Shown in pieces: positions 8,688 to 17,700 of a DNA stretch of 64,000 nt. The DNA is from JAEUKA01 sp035328405 (GTDB lineage Bacteria > Myxococcota_A > Polyangia > Palsa-1104 > JAEUJZ01). The translations under genes were made by a program, and so were the position numbers. The notes below the pieces were generated by a model. The model worked only from the letters and a program-made list of their open reading frames with translations. It made no database searches and was not told the origin of the DNA. The first letter of the stretch is position 1; each line of letters opens with the position of its first letter. The stretch spans positions 49,415-113,414 of the forward strand of contig DAOLIT010000004.1 of NCBI GenBank assembly GCA_035328405.1. Direction: 5' to 3'.

Positions 8688-9935
8688 ATGAACCTGACCG
8701 AACTGAAGCGCAAAAAGATGTCCGAGCTGATCCACATGGGTCAGGGGCTCAACATCGAAAACGTCTCTGGAATGCGTCGCCAGGACTTGATCTTTGAAAT
8801 CCTTCGCCATCATTCATCACATCGCGGCGAGGTCTACGGAGACGGCGTTCTTGAAACACTGCCCGACGGATTCGGGTTCCTCCGTTCGCCTGATTACAAC
8901 TACCTTCCTGGCCCTGACGACATCTATGTATCGCCCTCCCAAATTCGGCGTTTTGGTTTGCGGACTGGTGACACCGTAGAAGGTCAGATTCGTCCCCCCA
9001 AAGACAGCGAACGCTATTTCGCACTGCTCAAAGTCGATCGCGTCAACGGCGATGCGCCCGACCACCAGGGCGAAAAAATCATGTTCGACAACCTGACGCC
9101 GCTGTATCCAAACAAGCGGCTTCGGCTCGAATACGACAGCCGCAACCATTCGACCCGCATCGTGGACATGCTCGCGCCGATTGGGAAGGGCCAGCGATGC
9201 TTGATTGTGTCGCCGCCGCGCGCCGGAAAAACGGTGCTTCTACAAGACATCGCGCATGCGATTACGGCGAACCACCCCGAAGTGTATTTGATGGTGCTCC
9301 TCATCGACGAGCGGCCCGAAGAAGTGACCGACATGCAGCGCACGGTCAAAGGCGAGGTCATCTCCTCGACGTTCGATGAGCCGCCTGCCCGCCACGTTCA
9401 AGTCGCCGAAATGGTCATCGAAAAAGCCAAGCGTCTGGCAGAGTGCAAACGCGATGTGGTGATTCTGCTCGATTCCATCACGCGCCTTGCACGCGCCTAC
9501 AACACCGTGGTTCCGCCGTCGGGCAAGATCCTTTCCGGCGGCGTTGATTCCAATGCGTTGCACAAGCCCAAGCGTTTCTTTGGTGCCGCGCGCAACATCG
9601 AAGAGGGAGGCTCCCTGACCATCATCGCGACCGCGCTTGTCGATACCGGTTCGCGCATGGATGAAGTCATTTTCGAGGAGTTCAAAGGCACCGGCAATTC
9701 GGAAATCCACCTCGATCGCAAGCTCATGGAGAAGCGCATCTTTCCATGCCTTGACATCAACAAGAGTGGCACGCGAAAAGAGGAACTTCTCGTCGAGGAT
9801 CGGTACCTCAACCGCATTTGGATTTTGCGACAACTGCTGCATCCGCTCAACGTGGTCGATGCGATGGAGTTCATGCGCGACAAAATTTCAAAGACGGACT
9901 CGAACGGAGAATTCATCGCTTCGATGTCTGGATAG
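8688..9935 (+). CDS. rho: Transcription termination factor Rho
   Basis: 415 residues, the usual length. ATG 8688 is preceded by AAGGA at proper spacing. The N-terminal Rho domain starts with MNLTELKRKKMSEL. The RNA-binding cold-shock fold follows (DGFGFLRSPDYNYLPGPDDIYVS). The ATPase core has Walker A (PPRAGKT), the catalytic Glu in LLIDERPEEVTDM, Walker B in VVILLDSITRLARAYN, and the Q/R-loop region around SGGVDSNALHKPKRFFGAARN. Rho is a hexameric RNA-dependent ATPase that terminates untranslated transcripts. The stop codon overlaps the GTG of the next gene, so the two are probably co-transcribed. Confidence 0.98.
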   Translation: MNLTELKRKKMSELIHMGQGLNIENVSGMRRQDLIFEILRHHSSHRGEVYGDGVLETLPDGFGFLRSPDYNYLPGPDDIYVSPSQIRRFGLRTGDTVEGQIRPPKDSERYFALLKVDRVNGDAPDHQGEKIMFDNLTPLYPNKRLRLEYDSRNHSTRIVDMLAPIGKGQRCLIVSPPRAGKTVLLQDIAHAITANHPEVYLMVLLIDERPEEVTDMQRTVKGEVISSTFDEPPARHVQVAEMVIEKAKRLAECKRDVVILLDSITRLARAYNTVVPPSGKILSGGVDSNALHKPKRFFGAARNIEEGGSLTIIATALVDTGSRMDEVIFEEFKGTGNSEIHLDRKLMEKRIFPCLDINKSGTRKEELLVEDRYLNRIWILRQLLHPLNVVDAMEFMRDKISKTDSNGEFIASMSG

Positions 9936-11272
9936 TGAAACCCCTTCCGCTCCTTTGCGCGGCGTATGCGCTTGTCTACGCCGTGCTGTCCCTCCTCCGG
10001 TTTGAGTCCTTTCACGCCCAAATCGATCTTTCCTACTACATTCGCATCGTCTGGGGTCTTGCACACGGGCAGTATGACGTTCCGCTGGTTGCTTCTCCGC
10101 ATTTGCTAGGACTCCACGCAGAGCCCATCCTGCTTCCGTTTGCACTCCTTTGCCGTTTGGGAGTTCCGATTGCGCCTCTTTTGCTGGTCTCCCAAGCGGT
10201 CTCTGTGAGTCTCCTTCCCTTGTATATTTTCCGTTTTGCCAAACGCCTTCTTCCATCCGAAAAATCGGCTCTTCTGTTCGCAATTGGGAGTCTGCTTTAT
10301 CCCACCGTGACCGTTGCAACCCTGCACGATTTTCATCCCATCACCTTGGCTCTCCCGTTTTTGGCCGCGTTTCTTGATGCGCTGGAAGACAGCAATCACC
10401 GTCGAGCCCTGCTGTTTGGCGGACTGTCCTTGGCGTGTCGAGAAGACATCGCGCTACAGCTTGCCCTGGTCTTGTTTTGCTTCTCGTTTTTGCGCGTTCG
10501 TTTGCGTTTCCCATTGCTTGGAATCGCCGCGCTCCTTGTGTCCTATTTTGTGTTCTACATCGTCCTCATCCAGCCCCGTTTTGTTCCCCCGATCGGTTCC
10601 TATTCGCTGCATTTTGGTTCGATGGGAACGACCATCTCATCCGGGAAGGATCTTCTGCTTTTTGTGTTGCGTCATCCGATCCAATTCGGTCTCGCCCAAT
10701 GTACGTTCGAGAAACTCCAGTATCTGGCAGAGCTGCTCTGGCCACTCGGGTTTGTGCCTTTGCTTGGACTGCGTTTTTCCGTCGGAATCTTGCCCATCTT
10801 GGGCCTCAATTTTTTGTCGTCTTTTCCCGGTGTTCGGAGCATTCAGTCGCACTACTCAACCGCCATGGTTCCGTTTCTTTTGTGCGGAGCGATTTTCGGC
10901 CTTTCTGTGGTGCAAAAAGGGCTGTCACAGCGGCTTTCAAAGAACCACGCCCCCATGCTTTCCTGGGTTCTCTTGTGCCTGATTGGGGTCGCGCATGTGT
11001 TGTATGGGGGTTCCCCCTTGGCCCTGCGGAGTACTCGGTTTTCGTTTTCTCATTTTCGGTGGACGCACGAACAGATGAACCTACGAAAGCAGTTGAAACA
11101 GATTCCTCCCGACCTGTCTGTTGCGGCCCGGCCTTCTGCGCTCGCTTTTGTGGCGGATCGGAAAAGAGCCCTCAGTCCCCCCGAATATGACGACGGAAAA
11201 CCAGTGGATGTCGTCGTCTCTCCCGATGCGACCCCGAAAGGTCAGCTTCGGATTGGGAATCGAACCCCGTAA
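9935..11272 (+). CDS. DUF2079 family integral membrane protein
   Basis: 445 residues from GTG 9935, which overlaps the last base of the rho stop; earlier in-frame ATGs lie inside rho and give a non-hydrophobic N-terminus. About ten TM helices. Family-like signatures are the HAQIDLSYYIRIVWGLAHGQ segment after TM1, TLHDFHPITLALPFL and LACREDIALQLAL. DUF2079 proteins resemble GT-C type membrane glycosyltransferases (Asp-containing first loop, conserved FHP), but the reaction is unproven. A C-terminal periplasmic-looking part (last ~90 residues) resembles the small globular ends of GT-C enzymes. Co-transcribed with rho. Convergent with the next gene, only 7 nt apart. Confidence 0.8.
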   Translation: MKPLPLLCAAYALVYAVLSLLRFESFHAQIDLSYYIRIVWGLAHGQYDVPLVASPHLLGLHAEPILLPFALLCRLGVPIAPLLLVSQAVSVSLLPLYIFRFAKRLLPSEKSALLFAIGSLLYPTVTVATLHDFHPITLALPFLAAFLDALEDSNHRRALLFGGLSLACREDIALQLALVLFCFSFLRVRLRFPLLGIAALLVSYFVFYIVLIQPRFVPPIGSYSLHFGSMGTTISSGKDLLLFVLRHPIQFGLAQCTFEKLQYLAELLWPLGFVPLLGLRFSVGILPILGLNFLSSFPGVRSIQSHYSTAMVPFLLCGAIFGLSVVQKGLSQRLSKNHAPMLSWVLLCLIGVAHVLYGGSPLALRSTRFSFSHFRWTHEQMNLRKQLKQIPPDLSVAARPSALAFVADRKRALSPPEYDDGKPVDVVVSPDATPKGQLRIGNRTP

Positions 11273-11279
11273 ACTGCCC

Positions 11280-14200
11280 CTATCCCATACAGAGACACAC
11301 TGCGTACCACAGAGGTTGCGTGAGCGATTTGGTGAGCACAATCGCCAGCCGATGCAGCGGCCCGGCAGAACGCACCGAGATTCCCCATTCGGGCAGCGCC
11401 AGTTCAAGCGGAACATTGGCTTTTTGTGCCTGCGTCGAAGCGTAGTGGATTCGTGCAATCGTATTTCGACGGTGGCCGACTTCGAAATGTCCGGCGGGTT
11501 GGTTGGGCAAAAGCGTCAGGCACTCGCAGCGTGTGTTTGGCTGCCGGGCGTCGTGATACAGGCTGGATTTGTCCCGGCCTCGCCACATCTCGTCGATTTC
11601 GATTTGGATCGTGTCTCGACTGAGCAAAAGCTGAAGCGGCACCGGCAAGACGTTTTGGTCCTCGGCGAGCGGCAAAGACAGCGCCGTGGGCAGCTGACAG
11701 ATAGGCAGAGGCAGCGTGCGCAAATCCAACTCATCGCCATTCCGAAGTCTCTTTTTGAGCACTTCTCCAGACGGTGGAATCACGATCGCTAGGTCCTGCG
11801 CAGAAGTCTGCGCCTGCACAGGTTGCTGCGAATGGCTGGGCAAAATCGTCAGCAGTTCTTGCGGCAACGGTCGCTGCGCGGGATCTCCACGCAGAGACGC
11901 CAAAATCGCATTTTCAAAATGGGGTGGCACACCCTGTTGCGGCGGCAAACGCGGAATGCCTCGACGAGAACGCAAAAACTGCGTCAGCAAATGCACGTCA
12001 CCGCCCAAAATTTCATACGCGAGCACGCCCACCGAAAACACGTCGCTGCGAACGCTCGGCGGCGCACCGCTGAAACACTCGGGCGCAAGATACGGCGAAA
12101 CCAACAGGGACCGTTCCGTGGACGACGGAAGCAGTGGCTCGTCGAGGAGCAATTCCAAGCAAAAATCGAGCAACACCACCGCGTCGCCCTGCGCACACAG
12201 ACCCACATTGGCGGGACGAATCGCCGCATGCACAAAACCAGGCTTTGCACGCGACACCTGTGCGAGGGTGAAAAACAGCCGCTCGATCAGGGACAACCGA
12301 TCCGCCGTCGAAAGCTGTCCGATGGTCACAAGCCGTCGCTCGCACAGAGGCATAACCAGATACGAGCTTTCGCTGCCGTCGGGATCGGCCTCACTCCGAT
12401 TCGGCAAAAAGCCGCACGACAAAAACGGGATGAGATGCCGAAAGCCCTCCGTCGGCTCGCGAGAGGCACACAACTGCTGCAACTTGGTGTGCTGATGTAC
12501 GGAAAGTGGGGCAAGTTGTGGACCTTTGCCACACACCGCAACGGACACTTGCTGGCCACGCAACCAGCCCGTTTCGCGCGCCTTTTTCTCGCCCGGCCCG
12601 TCGCTCAGAAGTTCAGCCAAAAAATAGAGTTTGGGGAAAGGCTGCCCACGCTTTGGCCCCGAACCGATGAAGCGCACAAGCCGGTATCTTCCATCGAGAG
12701 CAAGCCCAGCCAGCCGGTGCGGCTCCTCGGCGAGTGGGCGCATGTGCATCGAGGGACTGCGCCCCGCAGGGCTTCGCTTCGGATCACTCGGCAGACGTGA
12801 AACTTTGTCACTCGACCGCTCGACGGGAAGCGCCTCGTTTTCACGAATGGAAGGTTCCCCTGCCCGACGCAACAGCGCATCGCCCGAACGCATCGAAGGC
12901 ACGTCTTTGATGGGGATCGGTTCGCTGCCGCTTGCGTCGTTCGATTCATGCGCCTCGGGAACATTTTTCTTGTCGTCCCCCAAAAACGCCTCAAACGTCT
13001 CTTGTGCGAGTGAATCCTCGAAAAATTCATTGCTGCGTTCCTGCGGTTTGCGACCAAACAAGGCCTTCGGAACTTCGTGCAAAAGCGACGGGAGCGACGT
13101 TTGCAGCGGAATGCCCCGCTCGTGCAAAAAACGCCCGACCGCACCGATGCTGGAAAACCGACCACCGCTTTCCTCGACGACTTTGTCCAGCTCGAAAGCC
13201 AGCTCGGCGGCGCTCGAAAAACGGTCTTGCAAAGGCCGCGACAACGCCTTGGCGACCACGGCTTCGAGACGAGGCGAAGCCGACGGACACACTTTGCGAA
13301 GCGGTGCAATGTCGCCGCGCACGACGGCAAAAAACGTCGCCGCGTTGTCGTCGCGAGCAAAAAGCGGCTGCCCGCTGCACATTTCGTACAGCACCACACC
13401 AAGCGCAAACACATCCGAGCGCGCATCCAGCGGGAACGCCTGAATCTGCTCAGGCGACATGTAGGCGGGCTTGCCTTGCAATCCCTCTTCTTTGCGCAAA
13501 AGCCGCGTGTCGGCCCGCGCAACGCCAAAATCGATGACTTTGACCAAACCCTCGGGCAGGACCATCAAATTCGATGGGGAAACATCGCGATGAACGACGT
13601 TGAGCAGTCGCCCGTTTCCGTCGCGAAGCTGGTGCGCCGCATGCAAACCAGCACTCGCCTGGGCGACAATCGCCGCCGCCAAATCGGGCGGCATGGTTTC
13701 TCCCCGTTTCAAAAACTGCCCAATCAAATTCGAGACGGTGATACCGCGCAAATACTCCATCGCCAGAAAGAGCACGCCCGCTTCTTCCCCAACGTCGAAA
13801 ATTTTGACCACATTGTGGTGGTTGATTTCCGAGGCTATCCGCGCTTCGTCAAGAAACATCGACGAAGCATCGACCAGCGCGAACATTTCCGGCTGAATCA
13901 GCTTGAGCGCAACGGGACGAAACAACCCGCCGAGGCCCGTCTGACGAGCCAAAAACACCTCGGCCATTCCGCCTCCGCCGAGCCGTCCCGTCAGCAAATA
14001 CCGCCCAAACGGCACCGCCATACCAAGGCCCACGGCACACCGAGGAGCACTCGTCGGGGAACCAAATGCGACCTCAACAGAACCCGTCGCCGGGACTGCA
14101 ATTTTGGCGATTTTCTGCCCCGTCGCAACGTCGTACAGCCCCGCCGTGCTTCCACAGTCCACGATCCGAAAGCCATTCTGCGCGTCTCCCTCGATGCGAG

Positions 14201-14354
14201 CATGTTGGCGGGAAACAATCGGATCGGGCAAAAGCACATCCGCCGTCGGGTGCCGCCCCAAACGCAGCTCGTGCGCATCGAAGAAAAGTTGCTGCTCGCC
14301 GGCTCTTGCGCCGCTCAAAATGCGGACTTCAAGAACCGTCTTGGCTTTGCTCAT
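11280..14354 (-). CDS. FHA domain - Ser/Thr protein kinase - pseudokinase protein
   Basis: 1024 residues from ATG 14354 (weak GAG-type ribosome binding site; an upstream in-frame start adds 26 poorly fitting residues). Residues ~5-90 form an FHA domain (LGRHPTAD, SRQHARI, GSTAGLYD in the position of the usual N-G). Residues ~115-400 form a Hanks-type kinase with glycine loop GRLGGGGMAEVF, Lys151 (VALKL), HRDVSPSN with catalytic Asp257 and IDFG at 275-277, so probably active. After a Ser/Pro/Glu-rich linker, residues ~553-830 repeat a kinase fold, but the catalytic loop reads HAAIRPAN (709-716, no Asp) and DFG reads DFC (730-732), so it is a pseudokinase. The last ~170 residues are unrecognised. 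No TM helix. Divergently transcribed from the giant TPR gene, a likely functional partner. Confidence 0.9.
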   Translation of the reverse strand: MSKAKTVLEVRILSGARAGEQQLFFDAHELRLGRHPTADVLLPDPIVSRQHARIEGDAQNGFRIVDCGSTAGLYDVATGQKIAKIAVPATGSVEVAFGSPTSAPRCAVGLGMAVPFGRYLLTGRLGGGGMAEVFLARQTGLGGLFRPVALKLIQPEMFALVDASSMFLDEARIASEINHHNVVKIFDVGEEAGVLFLAMEYLRGITVSNLIGQFLKRGETMPPDLAAAIVAQASAGLHAAHQLRDGNGRLLNVVHRDVSPSNLMVLPEGLVKVIDFGVARADTRLLRKEEGLQGKPAYMSPEQIQAFPLDARSDVFALGVVLYEMCSGQPLFARDDNAATFFAVVRGDIAPLRKVCPSASPRLEAVVAKALSRPLQDRFSSAAELAFELDKVVEESGGRFSSIGAVGRFLHERGIPLQTSLPSLLHEVPKALFGRKPQERSNEFFEDSLAQETFEAFLGDDKKNVPEAHESNDASGSEPIPIKDVPSMRSGDALLRRAGEPSIRENEALPVERSSDKVSRLPSDPKRSPAGRSPSMHMRPLAEEPHRLAGLALDGRYRLVRFIGSGPKRGQPFPKLYFLAELLSDGPGEKKARETGWLRGQQVSVAVCGKGPQLAPLSVHQHTKLQQLCASREPTEGFRHLIPFLSCGFLPNRSEADPDGSESSYLVMPLCERRLVTIGQLSTADRLSLIERLFFTLAQVSRAKPGFVHAAIRPANVGLCAQGDAVVLLDFCLELLLDEPLLPSSTERSLLVSPYLAPECFSGAPPSVRSDVFSVGVLAYEILGGDVHLLTQFLRSRRGIPRLPPQQGVPPHFENAILASLRGDPAQRPLPQELLTILPSHSQQPVQAQTSAQDLAIVIPPSGEVLKKRLRNGDELDLRTLPLPICQLPTALSLPLAEDQNVLPVPLQLLLSRDTIQIEIDEMWRGRDKSSLYHDARQPNTRCECLTLLPNQPAGHFEVGHRRNTIARIHYASTQAQKANVPLELALPEWGISVRSAGPLHRLAIVLTKSLTQPLWYAVCLCMG

Positions 14355-14584
14355 GGGTGTCTCGTTCCACGTTGCAGTACAAACGTGCAGTGTATGAAAG
14401 ACAACAGCGTCGGAGCAAGGCCCCCATCGCATGTCGCCCTACCGAATAGTAATCAAAACTACACATTTTGATGCGTTGTGTGCTGAAAAACGGGTTCGCC
14501 AAAGCCGACTTTGGCTCGATTCAGACACAGACAAATTGGCGGAAAATAGCCGATTTTGGCCTAATTTGACCGAATTCGGACGCA

Positions 14585-14606
14585 TTCTGACTGTTCTTCG
14601 TCAGAA
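14585..14606. repeat. Inverted repeat in the kinase/TPR intergenic region
   Basis: TTCTGAC (14585-14591) and GTCAGAA (14600-14606) form a perfect 7-bp inverted repeat around 8 nt. The arms are about one helical turn apart centre-to-centre, fitting a dimeric regulator site or an RNA hairpin. The next palindrome begins 31 bp further on. Confidence 0.5.
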
Positions 14607-14637
14607 GCGCATCGGCAAGTCCCGATGGGCAAAGGAC

Positions 14638-14652
14638 TTTGTAGGCTACAAA
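14638..14652. repeat. 15-bp palindrome upstream of the TPR gene promoter
   Basis: TTTGTAG-G-CTACAAA is perfectly symmetric. It ends 8 bp before the extended -10 element at 14661-14670 and so covers the -35 position, where a bound regulator would block or recruit RNA polymerase. Confidence 0.5.
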
Positions 14653-14660
14653 ACAAATCC

Positions 14661-14670
14661 GTGATACGGT
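14661..14670 (+). promoter_or_regulatory. Extended -10 promoter element of the TPR gene
   Basis: GTGATACGGT holds TGn followed by TACGGT. A start near 14677 would give a ~35-nt leader containing the CGGTAG/CTACCG hairpin (14678-14697) ahead of the ATG at 14712. The same GTGATAnnnT(G) pattern occurs before other genes in this window. Confidence 0.45.
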
Positions 14671-14711
14671 GAACGGACGGTAGCCCCAATCCTACCGACA
14701 GAGTGTGGTCT

Positions 14712-17700
14712 ATGGCCGAACGCAAAGAGCAGCCCGCATCCAAGATTTCCGACGCTGACGCATGGTTGAAAAAAGCCAGCAACCAACATGGAACAGAGGC
14801 CGCCCTGACCCTTCAGAAAGCCGGAGAGCTTTTGCGAAAAAAGGGCGACATCGAGCAGGCCTACGGCGCTTACGAACGTGCGCTGGCCGAGCTGCGAGAA
14901 CAAATTGGGTCGCCTCCCGTCGCAAAATTGGGTGCTGCCCTTGAGTTTGAACTCGGCAAATTGTGCGAGGAAGAACTCGCCGAGTTTGAACAGGCGTTGT
15001 TTCACTACCAGCAGGCCTTCAAACTTCGCCCCGACAATTTGGAGCCTCTGCGTCGAGGGCGCGTGATTTATCAATCGCTCGGCGACATGGATATGGTCGC
15101 GACGCTCATCGAACTTCATCTGGCGAATTTGGTCGCAGGTGAGGCCCAGCATGGCGTCGAGCTGGCGCTGGAATTGGGACAGTTGAAGCTGAGGCTGCAC
15201 GACCCGGCGGGTGCCGTCGAAGTGTTGCGCACGGCACTGAAGATGCACAACGAAGCCAACGAAGACGAGGAAGTGCCTGAGCGGCTTCTCTCGACGCTGG
15301 CTGACGCATATGTGTCGCCGGATTTTCAACCCGGCATCGCCGAAAAAGAACACGCCAGGCGAAACGCGAGCGACATTTTTCTGGGGCTTTCCAAGCGATA
15401 TCTCGACGCAGAGTTGCTCGAGATCTTGGAACAGCTGCGGCTCGCAGAGGAGGAAGAAGGCAACACAACACCGCTGTCCGTCGAGCAACTTCTGAAGACC
15501 AAGAATCAGCCTCTCTCGGAGCAGGATCAGAAATCACTGGGCTATTTGAAACGTGCGCTGGCCGCCGACATTCGGAATGTCACGGCAGCGGTTCTCGTCG
15601 AGGCGATTTATCTGCGTGTTCCTGCACAAGTCGGGACACCTGAACTCATCAAGCTGTATCGAAGCGGCGCGAGAGTGACCCGACGAGGGCCCAAGTTGCT
15701 CGCGCTGTACGAACAGACGGGCAATCCAGATTACTTGGCGGTTGCGGATGCGTGTCGAGCCGGCCTCGATGCGGTCAGTTCGATGGAGGAATGGCGCGAA
15801 ACGCGGGAAGTTCTCGTCGAGGTTCTGAAAAAGGCCGGCGACCAGCTTGGGCTGGGTCAGTTGCGTGAAGAAGACGCGATGGAAGCCGCGCTTCCCGAAG
15901 AGCGCGCCGAGATGATGATGGAAGCCGCCGACTACTACAACCGAGGCGGCGACACGGAACGGTACATCGCTTGTTTGAAGCAGGCTTTTCACGAATTGCC
16001 GCTTCACAGCGAGGCCTTTCGCAAGCTGTCCGATTACTACAAAAGCCGACGGGATTACATCGGTTTGGCGGTCATTCAAGACAACCGAATGGCGGCGCAG
16101 TTTGAGACGGCGCGACTCGATTTGCAAAGCTACGCCAAACAGCTCGAAGAGCTGGGCGAGCTGTATGAAAAGAAACTACAAGACGTGGTTTCAGCAGCGA
16201 CGATCTGGCGACGAATCGACGAGCTTTTGCCGTCGCTGCGTTCTCAGAGTGAACGCAAGCGTTTGGGACAGCGGCTCTCTCGAACCGAAATGCAAATCAA
16301 CGAGCTGGTCGTCGAGCTTGAGCGCATGGAACCGGACGACTTGACCCGCGTCGAGTATTTGCGACGGCTTGCGCAGCTTTATCGCGAATATCACGAACCA
16401 AAGCACGCGACGACCGCTCTCGAGCAACTTTTGCAGATTTCCCCGGGAGATTTGCAGTCCATCAAAACGCTGATCGAACTAGCGGAACAAGACGGTGACT
16501 CGGTTCGGCAATTGGAACTTTTGCGCCAACAAGCCGGCATCGTCAGCGACAAGGCCGAGCGGCTGGGCATTTTGCGTCGGATGATGACGCTGTGCGACCA
16601 GCGAATGTTGCGCAAAGACGAGCACTTCGACGGACAAGACAGCCTCGAAATGATGATTTGGGTCTGCCGCAGTTTGCTCACGGAGCTTCCATCGGACCGC
16701 GACGCACTCAAACGCCTGGCCGACGCGCTGCTTCTCGTCGGGAGCAAGAACGAACTTCTGGAAGTTCTGGAATCGTATTTGAAAGTCGCACCGACGCCGC
16801 GCGAGAAACTCAACCTGCACAAACGAATCGCGAAAATCGGGGAAGATTGCGGGGATTTGGCGCGCTCGGTGTCGCATTTGGAACGTGCCGTGCGCATTTG
16901 TCCACCGGGGCCGGAAGCCGAGGAAGTGCTGTGCGAATTGGCTCGAGTGTACGGGGCGCAGGGACGAATGGAACTCGCCGTACAGACGCTGGAACTTTTG
17001 CAAAAACAGAGCAGCAAATCGGGTCCCGAGCTGCACCGGCTGTTGGGTCGCCTGACGCTGCAAGCCGACGACGCGCAACTTCTCGAAAAAAGCCTGCATG
17101 CGTTTCGTGAAGTACACGCGCGCCTCCCGAATGACAACGAGGCGCTCTCGGCACTGCAAAAGATCTACAGAGCACGCGGCGACTGGAAGGATCTTGAAAC
17201 GGTCCTTCGCAAACAACTGGAACCGACGGACCCGCCTCTGCCGCCGCGCGAACGTCTGACGCTGGCGTTGGATTTGGCCGAAGCAATCGGGCAACACCAA
17301 GGCAATCCCAGGGCCGCAGCCGAGTTGCTGGAAAAGGTGCAGTCGGAAACGCCCGTCGTGGATCTGCGAGTCCACCGTCATTTGCGCGGTCTTTACGAAG
17401 AACTGGGCGATGTCCAAAAAGCCGTGGCCTGCGAGGAACGCGAGCTGCTTTTGACAGAAGATCCCATCGCCAAAATGGAGCGCGCGATCGAAATCGCTCG
17501 TCTGTGGCACGCACGCGGAAAAGACAACGCGCGGGCCTATTTGTCGTATGCGCGGGCCGTGCGCTTGGCCCCCGAGTTGCCGGAAGACGCACCGGAAACC
17601 GATGCAATTCGTCGTTTAAAGGCGCAATCGCTTGAATCTATGAGCCAAATGGATGTTCAAGCGGGCAGATGGGAAAGAGTCGTCGAAATTGGCCAAGAAC

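Larger units (their letters stand above)
14355..14711. other. 357-bp divergent intergenic region between the kinase and TPR genes, rich in palindromes
   Basis: No convincing gene is seen here. It is visibly AT-richer than its flanks and holds four symmetric elements: CCGAATTCGG (14570-14579), TTCTGAC/GTCAGAA (14585-14606), TTTGTAG-G-CTACAAA (14638-14652) and CGGTAG/CTACCG (14678-14697). The extended -10 GTGATACGGT at 14661-14670 points toward the TPR gene. Both genes must have their promoters here, so one or more palindromes may be operators shared by the pair. Confidence 0.6.

Noticed and set aside
13077..14471. Plus-strand open frame of 464 codons opposite the FHA-kinase gene
   Set aside because: The minus-strand protein has full kinase motifs; the plus frame is Arg/Gln/His-rich and lacks motifs.
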